Shown here piece by piece: positions 44,329 through 52,221 of a stretch of 64,000 bases of DNA. The DNA is from Sphingomonas sp. BGYR3 (GTDB taxonomy: Bacteria > Pseudomonadota > Alphaproteobacteria > Sphingomonadales > Sphingomonadaceae): the NCBI RefSeq assembly GCF_025153455.1, contig NZ_JANZNT010000001.1, positions 1,808,001-1,872,000 of the forward strand, written 5' to 3'. Within the stretch, counting starts at the first letter, position 1. Each line of letters starts with the position of its first letter. Position numbers and translations under genes: made by a program. The notes beneath the pieces were generated by a model, which saw only the letters and a program-made list of their open reading frames with translations, ran no database searches and was not told where the DNA came from.

Positions 44329-44940
44329 ATGTTCACGGGCATCGTCACGGATATCGGCACGATCGAATCGGTTGAGGCGACGGGCGACCTGCACGTCACC
44401 GTGGCAACCGGCTATGACGTGGCAGGCATCGATCTGGGCGCATCCATCGCCTGTTCGGGCGTGTGCCTGACCGTGGTGGACAAGGCACCGGGCCGGGTGC
44501 GGTTCGACGTGTCCGGCGAAACGGTCAGCAAGACGGCATCCGGAATGTGGAGCGCCGGCCGCCGCCTCAATCTTGAGCGCGCCCTGCGGCTGGGCGACGA
44601 ACTGGGCGGGCATATCGTGACCGGTCATGTCGATGGCGTGGCCAGCGTCATCGACGTCACCCCCGATGGCGAATCGCACCGCGTCCGCTTTCGCCTACCC
44701 GAACCGCTTGCCCCCTTTGTCGCGCCAAAGGGATCGATCACCATCGACGGCGTGTCGCTGACCGTGAACGAGGTTGCGGACACGGCCGATGGTTCGGACG
44801 TGTCGGTGAACATCATTCCCCATACTTGGTCGGTCACCACGCTGGGGACGCTGAGCGCGGGCGATGCGGTGAACGTCGAGATTGACGTACTGGCCCGCTA
44901 TCTGGCGCGGATGAAGGATCGCCTTCACCCGGCAATGTGA
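44329..44940 (+). CDS. ribE: riboflavin synthase
   Basis: 203 residues from ATG 44329, with GGAGAGA upstream. Two lumazine-binding repeats: MFTGIVTDIGTIESV ... SIACSGVCLTVV and GHIVTGHVDGVASV ... SITIDGVSLTVNEV. A trimer, it dismutates two 6,7-dimethyl-8-ribityllumazine molecules into riboflavin. The order ribD-ribE-ribBX-ribH is a full riboflavin cluster apart from GTP cyclohydrolase II. Confidence 0.96.
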   Translation: MFTGIVTDIGTIESVEATGDLHVTVATGYDVAGIDLGASIACSGVCLTVVDKAPGRVRFDVSGETVSKTASGMWSAGRRLNLERALRLGDELGGHIVTGHVDGVASVIDVTPDGESHRVRFRLPEPLAPFVAPKGSITIDGVSLTVNEVADTADGSDVSVNIIPHTWSVTTLGTLSAGDAVNVEIDVLARYLARMKDRLHPAM

Positions 44941-44955
44941 ATCTATTCTGGAACG

Positions 44956-44971
44956 TCACACTGCGATGTGA
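44956..44971. promoter_or_regulatory. dyad upstream of the HTH-RibBX gene
   Basis: TCACA-CTGCGA-TGTGA is a perfect 5-bp inverted repeat with a 6-bp spacer, 34 bp before the ribBX start. Because the encoded protein has an N-terminal helix-turn-helix, an autoregulatory operator is an attractive inference. No FMN riboswitch is visible. Confidence 0.4.
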
Positions 44972-45005
44972 TAGGGGCGCGGCTTCTGTTCTGGAGCGAC
45001 GTCCG

Positions 45006-46295
45006 ATGTCCACTGATCTGATTGCCCGTGTCCGCAAACTGGTGGTGGAGGGGGGCATGTCCCGCTCCGGCCTTGCCCGCGCGGCCGGGCTTCATGCCAA
45101 CACCCTGCGCGACCTGGAACAGCCCGACTGGAATCCCACCGCGGACACGCTGCGCAAGCTCGAATCCTTTGTCTTTGCGAATGACGACACGCCCGTCCTG
45201 GTCCCGATCGAGGAGATCATCGACGAGGCGCGCAATGGCCGGATGTTCATCCTAGTCGATGATGAGGACCGGGAGAATGAGGGCGATCTGGTCATCCCGG
45301 CCCAGATGGCGACGCCCGCCGCGATCAATTTCATGGCAACGCACGGCCGGGGGCTGATCTGCCTGTCGTTGACCAAGGACCGGGTGGATCAGCTTGGCCT
45401 CGATCTGATGAGCCGCGCCAACGGCACCCGCCACGAAACCGCCTTTACCGTGTCGATTGAGGCAAAGACCGGCGTCACCACCGGCATTTCGGCGGCGGAC
45501 CGGGCGCGCACCATCTCTGTCGCCATCGACGCGTCGAAGGGCGCGGACGAAATCGTGACGCCGGGCCATGTCTTTCCGCTGGTCGCGCGGCCGGGCGGCG
45601 TGCTGGTCCGCGCCGGCCATACCGAGGCGGCGGTCGATGTCTCCCGCCTGGCCGGGCTCAACCCCTCCGGGGTGATCTGCGAGATCATGAAGGATGACGG
45701 GACCATGGCCCGCATGGACGACCTGGTCGCCTTTGCCCGGCTGCACAAGCTGAAGATCGGCACGATCCGCGATCTGATCGCCTATCGCCGTCGCCACGAC
45801 CATCTGGTCGAACGGCGCGCGGAAACCAGCTTCACCAGCCGCTGGGGCGGCGAATGGCGCGTCATCACCTTCTGGAACAAGGCGGCGGGCACCGAACAGG
45901 TCGCGCTGCTGAAGGGCAAGGTGGATCCGGCCACCCCCACGCTGGTGCGGATGCACGCCCTGTCCCCCTTTGGCGACCTGTTCGGAGAGGCGGGGGACCG
46001 GGGCGGCCTGCTCGAACGGTCGATGCAGATCATCGGAGAGGCCGGGGCCGGCGTCGTCGTGGTCATCAACAAACCGCGCAACGATGCCTTCACCATGGCG
46101 GTGGAGCGCCGCGCGGGCACGCGGACCGAGGTGGATATGGAGGAGTTGCGCGATTACGGCGTCGGCGCGATGATCCTGACCGAACTGGGGGTCGAGGAAA
46201 TGGTGCTGCTCAGCAATACGCATCACACGCTGGTCGGCCTTGACGGCTATGGCCTGTCCATCGTCGGCGAACGGCCGATCGACGTCGAACCCTGA
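45006..46295 (+). CDS. ribB: HTH domain fused to RibBX: 3,4-dihydroxy-2-butanone 4-phosphate synthase with degenerate GTP cyclohydrolase II domain
   Basis: 429 residues from ATG 45006. Residues 1-57 are an XRE/Cro-like helix-turn-helix ([24 protein letters not shown]). Residues about 66-265 are Rib[21 protein letters not shown], active-site [27 protein letters not shown] and [10 protein letters not shown]. Residues about 270-429 resemble GTP cyclohydrolase II but lack the zinc cysteines: the expected H-x-E-C region reads [19 protein letters not shown]. This fits the RibX domain, not an active RibA. A separate ribA should be elsewhere. The HTH fusion suggests a DNA-binding regulatory role. Confidence 0.9.
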   Translation: MSTDLIARVRKLVVEGGMSRSGLARAAGLHANTLRDLEQPDWNPTADTLRKLESFVFANDDTPVLVPIEEIIDEARNGRMFILVDDEDRENEGDLVIPAQMATPAAINFMATHGRGLICLSLTKDRVDQLGLDLMSRANGTRHETAFTVSIEAKTGVTTGISAADRARTISVAIDASKGADEIVTPGHVFPLVARPGGVLVRAGHTEAAVDVSRLAGLNPSGVICEIMKDDGTMARMDDLVAFARLHKLKIGTIRDLIAYRRRHDHLVERRAETSFTSRWGGEWRVITFWNKAAGTEQVALLKGKVDPATPTLVRMHALSPFGDLFGEAGDRGGLLERSMQIIGEAGAGVVVVINKPRNDAFTMAVERRAGTRTEVDMEELRDYGVGAMILTELGVEEMVLLSNTHHTLVGLDGYGLSIVGERPIDVEP

Positions 46296-46355
46296 CGCCA
46301 CTGTCCGGTCGGCCCGGACCGGCCGGAACCAACCTTATTGTTGCAGGAGCATCCC

Positions 46356-46778
46356 ATGGCCAAGTTTCTGATCGTCGAGGCGCGGTTCTACGATCATCTC
46401 AACGATCTGCTGCTCGCCGGCGCCCGTGCTGCGATCAAGGCGGCCGGTCATGACCATGAAACGGTCACCGTCCCCGGCGCGCTCGAAATCCCCGGTGCCA
46501 TCGCGCTGGCGGATCAGTCGGGCGATTATGACGGCTATGTCGCGATCGGCGTCGTTATCCGGGGCGAAACCTATCACTTCGAAATCGTGGCGGGCGAAAG
46601 CGCGCGCGGCATCATGGCGCTGACCATGGACGGGGTCGCCATCGGCAACGGCATCCTGACCGTGGAGAATGAGGCGCAGGCGCTGGTCCGCGCCGATCCC
46701 GCGCAAAAGGACAAGGGCGGCGAAGCGGCCAAGGCGGCGCTGGCCATGCTCGCGCTGCGCGACCGTTTCGGCCGGTGA
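46356..46778 (+). CDS. ribH: 6,7-dimethyl-8-ribityllumazine synthase
   Basis: 140 residues from ATG 46356, with CAGGAGC upstream. [40 protein letters not shown] and [15 protein letters not shown] are RibH blocks. It condenses the RibBX and RibD products to lumazine. The sequence starts shorter than many RibH proteins but has the whole fold. GNAT overlaps its stop by 4 bases. Confidence 0.95.
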   Translation: MAKFLIVEARFYDHLNDLLLAGARAAIKAAGHDHETVTVPGALEIPGAIALADQSGDYDGYVAIGVVIRGETYHFEIVAGESARGIMALTMDGVAIGNGILTVENEAQALVRADPAQKDKGGEAAKAALAMLALRDRFGR

Positions 46779-47314
46779 CCGCGCCCGTCCTTGCCACCCA
46801 GCGACTGATCCTCCGCCTGCCGGAGGCGTCGGACCTGGATGGCTGGGCGGAAATGAATGCCGATGCCGACGCCATGCGCTTTCTGGGCGGGGTCAAATCG
46901 CGTGCAGTGACGTGGCGGGAACTATGCACGATGCGCGGGGCATGGGACATTCGCGGCTTTGCGATGTTCTCGGTCATCGAACGCGACACCGGGCGCTGGG
47001 TCGGCCGGATCGGCCCCTGGCAGCCCGAAGGCTGGCCGGGCACAGAGGTGGGCTGGGGCGTCCATCCCGGCTTCGCTGGTCGCGGCTATGCCCATGAAGC
47101 CGCGATGGCGTGCATGGACTATGCCGTCGATGTGCTGGGCTGGACACGGGTGATCCACACCATCGCCCCCGACAATCTGCGCTCCATCGCGCTTGCCCGG
47201 CGGCTGGGGTCGACCAATGGCGGCCCGGTTTCGCTGCCCCCGCCGCATGAGGCGGTCCAGGTCGATGCCTGGGGCCAGACCGCCGATCAATGGCGGAGCC
47301 GCCGCATCGCCTGA
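46775..47314 (+). CDS. GNAT family N-acetyltransferase (RimJ/RimL-like)
   Basis: 179 residues, GTG start overlapping the ribH stop (GTGA). [63 protein letters not shown] and [18 protein letters not shown] are the GNAT acetyl-CoA binding and helper motifs, as in ribosomal-protein or small-molecule acetylators. The acceptor is unknown. It ends the riboflavin operon. Confidence 0.9.
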   Translation: MTAPVLATQRLILRLPEASDLDGWAEMNADADAMRFLGGVKSRAVTWRELCTMRGAWDIRGFAMFSVIERDTGRWVGRIGPWQPEGWPGTEVGWGVHPGFAGRGYAHEAAMACMDYAVDVLGWTRVIHTIAPDNLRSIALARRLGSTNGGPVSLPPPHEAVQVDAWGQTADQWRSRRIA

Positions 47315-47354
47315 CGCCGTCTGCCGGCCGATCTGCGCCGATTCAGCTTTTCTT

Positions 47355-47371
47355 TGTCAATTTCTGCGACA
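47355..47371. promoter_or_regulatory. dyad 1 (TGTC-N9-GACA) upstream of the EPS/PEP-CTERM locus
   Basis: TGTC-AATTTCTGC-GACA, an inverted repeat 17 bp long. A second copy begins 12 bp later. Together they resemble tandem sites for a dimeric regulator such as an NtrC-type activator. Confidence 0.45.
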
Positions 47372-47382
47372 GCCGGATCGAC

Positions 47383-47399
47383 TGTCGGCGGATTTGACA
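47383..47399. promoter_or_regulatory. dyad 2 (TGTC-N9-GACA) upstream of the EPS/PEP-CTERM locus
   Basis: TGTC-GGCGGATTT-GACA, extended by one base on each side to CTGTC/GACAG. Centre-to-centre distance to dyad 1 is 28 bp. It ends 22 bp before the sugar transferase ATG, unusually close for a sigma-54 upstream activating site. Confidence 0.45.
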
Positions 47400-47421
47400 G
47401 TGAAGCGCATCGGACGGGTCG

Positions 47422-48810
47422 ATGATCAGACTGTTCAAGCATTACGTTCCCTATGCCGTGCTGTTGCTTGGCCTGTTCGATCTCATCCTGCTGTTGATTG
47501 CAGCGGAAATCGGCTGGGTCGTTCGCGCGGGTCAGATCGACATGCTGGTCGAACCGCTGCACACCCGCCTGCCGCAACTGTTCAGCTTTGCCCTGTCGCT
47601 TCAGGTCGCGATGATCGCGGTCGGCGTCTATGGCGCGGATGCGCTGCAATCGCTGCGCGTGGCGGTCGCCCGGCTGATCGTCGCCGTATCGCTCGGCATC
47701 ATCTTTCTGTCGGTGATCTTCTTTCTGGTGCCGGTGCTGACCTTCTGGCGCTCCAACCTGCTCTACGCGATGTCGGCGGCGGTGGTGATGCTGACGCTGA
47801 TGCGCATCCTGCTGGGCAAGACGCTGGGCGGACAGGTGTTCAAGCGCCGGGTCGTCGTGCTGGGTGCCGGGCCGCGCGCCCAGCGGCTGAAACGGCTCGC
47901 CGCCTCGCGCGGTGCGGGCTTCGTCGTCGTCGGCTATGTCGCGATGAGCGAGACGAACCGCGTCATTCCCGAAGCGATCGCGCGCGATGCGATCTACAAC
48001 CTGGCCGATCATGTCGTGCTGCTCAACGCCGCCGAAGTCGTGCTGGCGCTGGAGGAACGTCGCAACGCCCTGCCGCTCAAGGACCTGTTGCGCATCAAGA
48101 CGACCGGCGTCCATGTGAACGACATTTCCAGCTTTCTGGAACGCGAAACCGGCCGGGTCGATCTGGACAGCGTCAATCCCAGCTGGCTGATCTTTTCCGA
48201 CGGCTTTTCATCGGGCCGGATGCTGTCCAGCCTGTTCAAGCGATTGTTCGACGTGACGGCCAGCCTGTTGTTGCTGACGCTGGCCGGGCCGGTGATCCTC
48301 TTGACCGCGATCCTCGTCAAACTCGACAGCAAGGGTCCGGCCTTTTACCGCCAGCGCCGGGTCGGCCTGTTCGGACAGCCGTTCAACATCCTGAAACTGC
48401 GCTCGATGCGCGTCGATGCCGAAGTGGCAGGCAACGCCGTCTGGGCGGAAAAGGACGACCCCCGCATCACCCGTGTCGGCCGCTTCATCCGCAAGACCCG
48501 CCTGGATGAACTGCCCCAGTGCTGGAGCGTGCTGAAGGGCGAAATGAGCTTTGTCGGCCCGCGCCCCGAACGGCCGCAATTCGTGTCCGACCTGGAACAG
48601 CAACTGCCCTATTATGCCGAACGCCATATGGTGAAACCGGGCATCACCGGCTGGGCGCAGATCAATTTCCCCTATGGCGCGTCGGTCGAGGATGCCCGCG
48701 AAAAGCTGGAATACGACCTGTATTACGCCAAGAATTATTCGCCCTTTCTCGACCTGTTGATCCTGATTCAGACGGTGCGCGTCGTCCTGTGGCCGGAAGG
48801 GGCGCGGTAA
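47422..48810 (+). CDS. exopolysaccharide sugar transferase, TIGR03013 (EpsB_2) type
   Basis: 462 residues. Four to five hydrophobic helices fill residues about 1-135, then a CoA-binding-like domain (FKRRVVVLGAGPRAQRLKRLA), then the bacterial sugar transferase domain from about 275: LFDVTASLLLLTLAGPVILLTAILVKLDSKGPAFYRQRRVGLFG, FNILKLRSMRVDAE, RPERPQFV, and GITGWAQINFPYG. It starts EPS repeat units by transferring sugar-phosphate to undecaprenyl phosphate at the inner membrane. It is fully typical of PEP-CTERM-associated loci. Confidence 0.9.
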   Translation: MIRLFKHYVPYAVLLLGLFDLILLLIAAEIGWVVRAGQIDMLVEPLHTRLPQLFSFALSLQVAMIAVGVYGADALQSLRVAVARLIVAVSLGIIFLSVIFFLVPVLTFWRSNLLYAMSAAVVMLTLMRILLGKTLGGQVFKRRVVVLGAGPRAQRLKRLAASRGAGFVVVGYVAMSETNRVIPEAIARDAIYNLADHVVLLNAAEVVLALEERRNALPLKDLLRIKTTGVHVNDISSFLERETGRVDLDSVNPSWLIFSDGFSSGRMLSSLFKRLFDVTASLLLLTLAGPVILLTAILVKLDSKGPAFYRQRRVGLFGQPFNILKLRSMRVDAEVAGNAVWAEKDDPRITRVGRFIRKTRLDELPQCWSVLKGEMSFVGPRPERPQFVSDLEQQLPYYAERHMVKPGITGWAQINFPYGASVEDAREKLEYDLYYAKNYSPFLDLLILIQTVRVVLWPEGAR

Positions 48811-48817
48811 CGCCGGC

Positions 48818-50863
48818 ATGATGGCCGCGATCATCCTTTGGGGTCATGCCAGTGCAGCGGTGTTGTTTGCTGCCCTGGCGCTGGCAACGCTGCGCCGGCC
48901 CGTGCCCGGCGTCCCGCGGCCCGCGCTGGTCGCCGCGCTTGCCCTGACCGCGCTCTGGGCGCTGGCGGTGGCGGGGGTCGGCCCGGTGGAACTGGGCACC
49001 CGGCTTGCGGCCGGTGCGCGCGGCATGGCCTGGTTGTTGCTCGCCGCGCTGGTCCATCGCCTTGCGCTGACGCGTCCCCCGGCCGCGCTTGGCCTCGTCT
49101 ATCTGGTCGTCCTGCTGATACAGGGGACGCAGATGATGGTCGCGCTGGCCGCCACCGCTGCCGCGCCCGCCACGGCCGATGCCTATCTGAATGCGTCGGC
49201 GGCGCTGAATCTGATGGTGTCGGTGGCGGCGCTGGTCCTCCTCCTCAATGGCTATCGCGCCGCGACGATGGGACGGGGCCGCGCCGTGATCGCGGCGGCA
49301 TCGGTGTTGTGGCTGATCGAGGCGAACGGCGCGCTGCTCCATCTGGCGGCGGGCGGCGTTTCGGACGAATTGCTGGCGGCGCGCGGCATCGCCATGGGCA
49401 TGATTGCCGCCGCGCTTGCCCTGTCGCTGATCGCGCGCACCGACCGGCGGGTTCAGGTGTCGCGCACCGCGCTGATGCAGTCGCTCTGGCTGCTTGGCGC
49501 GATCGTCTATCTGACGCTGCTTCTTTCCGCGCTCAGCCTGATCGCGGTGCTGGGCGGCGACTATGCCCGGCTGGGTCAGGCGGCGTTCGTGTTCGGCACC
49601 ACGGCCGCAACGCTCGTCTTCCTGTCCAGCCCGTGGCTGCGCGCCTGGGTGCGGGTCAAGCTGGCCAAGCACCTGTTTCGCCACCGCTATGACTATCGCG
49701 TCGAATGGCAGCGGTTCACCGAAACGCTGGGCCAGCCGGACAGCGGCGCCACCCTCGACGAACGGGTGGTCAAGGCTGTGGCCGATCTGGTCGATGCCCC
49801 GGCCGGGCTGCTGCTGCTGCCGGCGGGCGATGGCCTGTCCGTCGCATCGGGCTGGCGCTGGTCGCTGCCGGTGGCCGACCATGCGCCGATGATCGTGCCC
49901 CCGGATACGCATGAACGGATCGTCGAACTGGACGCGGTGCGCCGCGCGGGCGGCGACCCGTCCGTTCCGGCCTGGATCCTTGCCGAAACCGATGCCTGGA
50001 TCATTGTGCCGCTGCCGCATGTCGGCACGCTGGCAGGCGCGATCCTGCTCGCCCGGCCGCCGCTCGACCGGGCGCTGGATTGGGAGGATTTCGACCTGCT
50101 CCGCGTCGCCGGGCGTCAGGCGGCAAGTTACCTGGCCGAGGCGCGCGCCCAGGACGCGCTTGCCGAGGCGCGCCGGTTCGACGAATTCAACCGCCGCTTC
50201 GCCTTCATCCTGCATGACATCAAAAATCTGGTCAGCCAGCTCAGCCTGGTGGCCCGCAACGCCGAACGCCATGCCGACAACCCCGAATTCCGCGCCGACA
50301 TGATCGCCACGCTGCGCGATTCGGCGGGCCGGATGACCGATCTGATCGCCCGGCTGTCGCATCAGCAGCGCGGCGGCGGGGCAGAGGTGATGGGCGCGGT
50401 CTCGCTGCGCCCGGTCATCGATGCGGTGATCGCCCGCCGTCCGGGTCAGCCCATCGTGATGGACGGCGACAGCCACCCGGTCGCGCTGGCCGATCCGCAG
50501 CGGCTGGAACAATTGCTCGCCCATCTGGTCCAGAATGCGGTCGAGGCAAGCGCACCCGGCACGCCCGTCACCGTGCGGCCGGGCGAGGCGCAGGATCATG
50601 TGTGGATCGACGTCATCGATTGCGGTGCGGGGATGACCGCCGCCTTCATCCGCGAATCGCTGTTCCGGCCCTTTGTCTCGTCCAAGCCGACCGGCTTCGG
50701 CATCGGCGCGTTCGAGGCGCGCCAGCTGGCCGAGGCGATGGGCGGCCGGATCGATGTGGACAGCACCCCCGGCATCGGCAGCCGCTTTCGCGTGCGGCTG
50801 GCCCGTGCCGATGCCGTTCCCGCCGCCATCACCGACACGCCCAGCATGGAGAAAGCGGCATGA
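48818..50863 (+). CDS. prsK: XrtA/PEP-CTERM system histidine kinase PrsK
   Basis: 681 residues. About eight hydrophobic helices fill residues 1-280. A GAF-like region (about 300-440) precedes the HisKA-type dimerisation helix with the phospho-acceptor His466 in FAFILHDIKNLVSQLSL and the HATPase domain (about 540-660; HLVQNAVEASAPGTPV, DCGAGM, GFGIGAFEARQLAEAMGG). This is a membrane-bound sensor kinase of the exosortase/EPS system. prsR starts at its stop (ATGA overlap). Confidence 0.9.
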   Translation: MMAAIILWGHASAAVLFAALALATLRRPVPGVPRPALVAALALTALWALAVAGVGPVELGTRLAAGARGMAWLLLAALVHRLALTRPPAALGLVYLVVLLIQGTQMMVALAATAAAPATADAYLNASAALNLMVSVAALVLLLNGYRAATMGRGRAVIAAASVLWLIEANGALLHLAAGGVSDELLAARGIAMGMIAAALALSLIARTDRRVQVSRTALMQSLWLLGAIVYLTLLLSALSLIAVLGGDYARLGQAAFVFGTTAATLVFLSSPWLRAWVRVKLAKHLFRHRYDYRVEWQRFTETLGQPDSGATLDERVVKAVADLVDAPAGLLLLPAGDGLSVASGWRWSLPVADHAPMIVPPDTHERIVELDAVRRAGGDPSVPAWILAETDAWIIVPLPHVGTLAGAILLARPPLDRALDWEDFDLLRVAGRQAASYLAEARAQDALAEARRFDEFNRRFAFILHDIKNLVSQLSLVARNAERHADNPEFRADMIATLRDSAGRMTDLIARLSHQQRGGGAEVMGAVSLRPVIDAVIARRPGQPIVMDGDSHPVALADPQRLEQLLAHLVQNAVEASAPGTPVTVRPGEAQDHVWIDVIDCGAGMTAAFIRESLFRPFVSSKPTGFGIGAFEARQLAEAMGGRIDVDSTPGIGSRFRVRLARADAVPAAITDTPSMEKAA

Positions 50864-52221
50864 GCGCCGACGCCCCCCGTCTCTTGATCGTCGAGGACGA
50901 TCTGGGCCTGCAGCGGCAGCTGCGCTGGGCCTATGACGGCTATCAGGTCACGGTTGCCGGCGACCGGGACAGCGCGCTTGCCGCGTTGCGGGCGGACGAA
51001 CCGGCCGTCATCACCCTCGATCTCGGCCTGCCGCCCGACCCGGACGGCACGACAGAGGGATTTGCCCTGCTGGCCGATATCCTGGCCCTGAAACCCGATG
51101 CAAAGGTGATCGTGGCGTCCGGCCATGGCGCACGGGAAAGCGCGCTGCGGGCGATCGACATGGGCGCATTCGATTTCTACGCCAAGCCGATCGATATCGA
51201 CGCGCTTGGCCTGATCGTCGCGCGCGCCTTTCACGTTCATGCGCTGGAGGCGGAAAACCGTCGCCTGCGCGAACGGCCCGGCGGCGACCGGGCCTCGATC
51301 GGCGGCATCATCACCGCCGCGCCCGAAATGCAGAAGGTGACGCGCACCATCGAGCGCGTCGCCGCGGCCGATGTCTCGGTCATGCTGCTGGGGGCCAGCG
51401 GCACGGGCAAGGAATTACTGGCGCGCGGCCTGCACGATGTCAGCCGCCGGGCAAAGGGCGCGTTCGTTGCCATCAACTGTGCCGCCATCCCCGAAACGCT
51501 GCTGGAAAGCGAGCTGTTCGGCCATGAAAAGGGCGCGTTCACCGGCGCGGTCAAGACGACGGAGGGCAAGATCGAACAGGCGCATGGCGGCACCCTGTTC
51601 CTGGACGAGGTCGGCGACATTCCCCTGCCGCTTCAGGTCAAGCTGCTGCGCTTTTTGCAGGAACGGGTGATCGAACGCATCGGCGGCCGCCGCGCAATCC
51701 CGGTCGATACGCGCATCGTGTGCGCCACGCATCAGGATGTCGATGCGATGGTCGCCGATGGCCGGTTCCGCGAGGATCTGTATTACCGGCTGGCCGAAAT
51801 CGTCGTGCCCATCCCGGCGCTGGCCGAACGCACCGGCGATGCCGGCCTGCTCGCCCGCCATTTCCTGCGCAAACACGCCGCGTCGATGAATGCAGCGGTC
51901 AAGGGGTTCACGCCCGATGCTCTGGCCGCGATCGACGCATGGGGCTGGCCCGGCAATGTCCGCGAACTGGAAAACCGGGTAAAGCGGGCGGTGATCATGG
52001 CCGATGGCGCGCGCGTCACCGCCGCCGATCTCGACCTTGCCGAACCGGGCGAAGGCGATGACGCCATCAACCTGAAGGCGATGCGCGAAATCGCCGACCG
52101 CCGGGCGATCCGCCGCGCGCTTGCCCGCACCAACGGCAACATCTCCGGCAGTGCCAAGCTGCTGGGGATCAGCCGCCCGACCCTCTATGACCTGATCAAG
52201 GCCTATGACCTTCAGCCCTAG
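50860..52221 (+). CDS. prsR: PEP-CTERM-box response regulator PrsR (NtrC family, sigma-54 activator)
   Basis: 453 residues. Receiver domain with phosphoacceptor Asp54 in VITLDLGLP; the sigma-54 AAA+ core has Walker A GASGTGKE (178-185), GAFTGA (225-230) and GGTLFLDEVGDIPL Walker B. The C-terminal Fis-type HTH ends KLLGISRPTLYDLIKAYDL. It activates sigma-54 promoters of PEP-CTERM genes when phosphorylated by PrsK. rpoN is not in the window. The prsT start overlaps its end by 17 bp. Confidence 0.93.
   Translation: MSADAPRLLIVEDDLGLQRQLRWAYDGYQVTVAGDRDSALAALRADEPAVITLDLGLPPDPDGTTEGFALLADILALKPDAKVIVASGHGARESALRAIDMGAFDFYAKPIDIDALGLIVARAFHVHALEAENRRLRERPGGDRASIGGIITAAPEMQKVTRTIERVAAADVSVMLLGASGTGKELLARGLHDVSRRAKGAFVAINCAAIPETLLESELFGHEKGAFTGAVKTTEGKIEQAHGGTLFLDEVGDIPLPLQVKLLRFLQERVIERIGGRRAIPVDTRIVCATHQDVDAMVADGRFREDLYYRLAEIVVPIPALAERTGDAGLLARHFLRKHAASMNAAVKGFTPDALAAIDAWGWPGNVRELENRVKRAVIMADGARVTAADLDLAEPGEGDDAINLKAMREIADRRAIRRALARTNGNISGSAKLLGISRPTLYDLIKAYDLQP

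Noticed and set aside
44941..45005. FMN riboswitch upstream of the rib genes
   Set aside because: The gap is only 65 bp and none of the conserved FMN-element helices are present.
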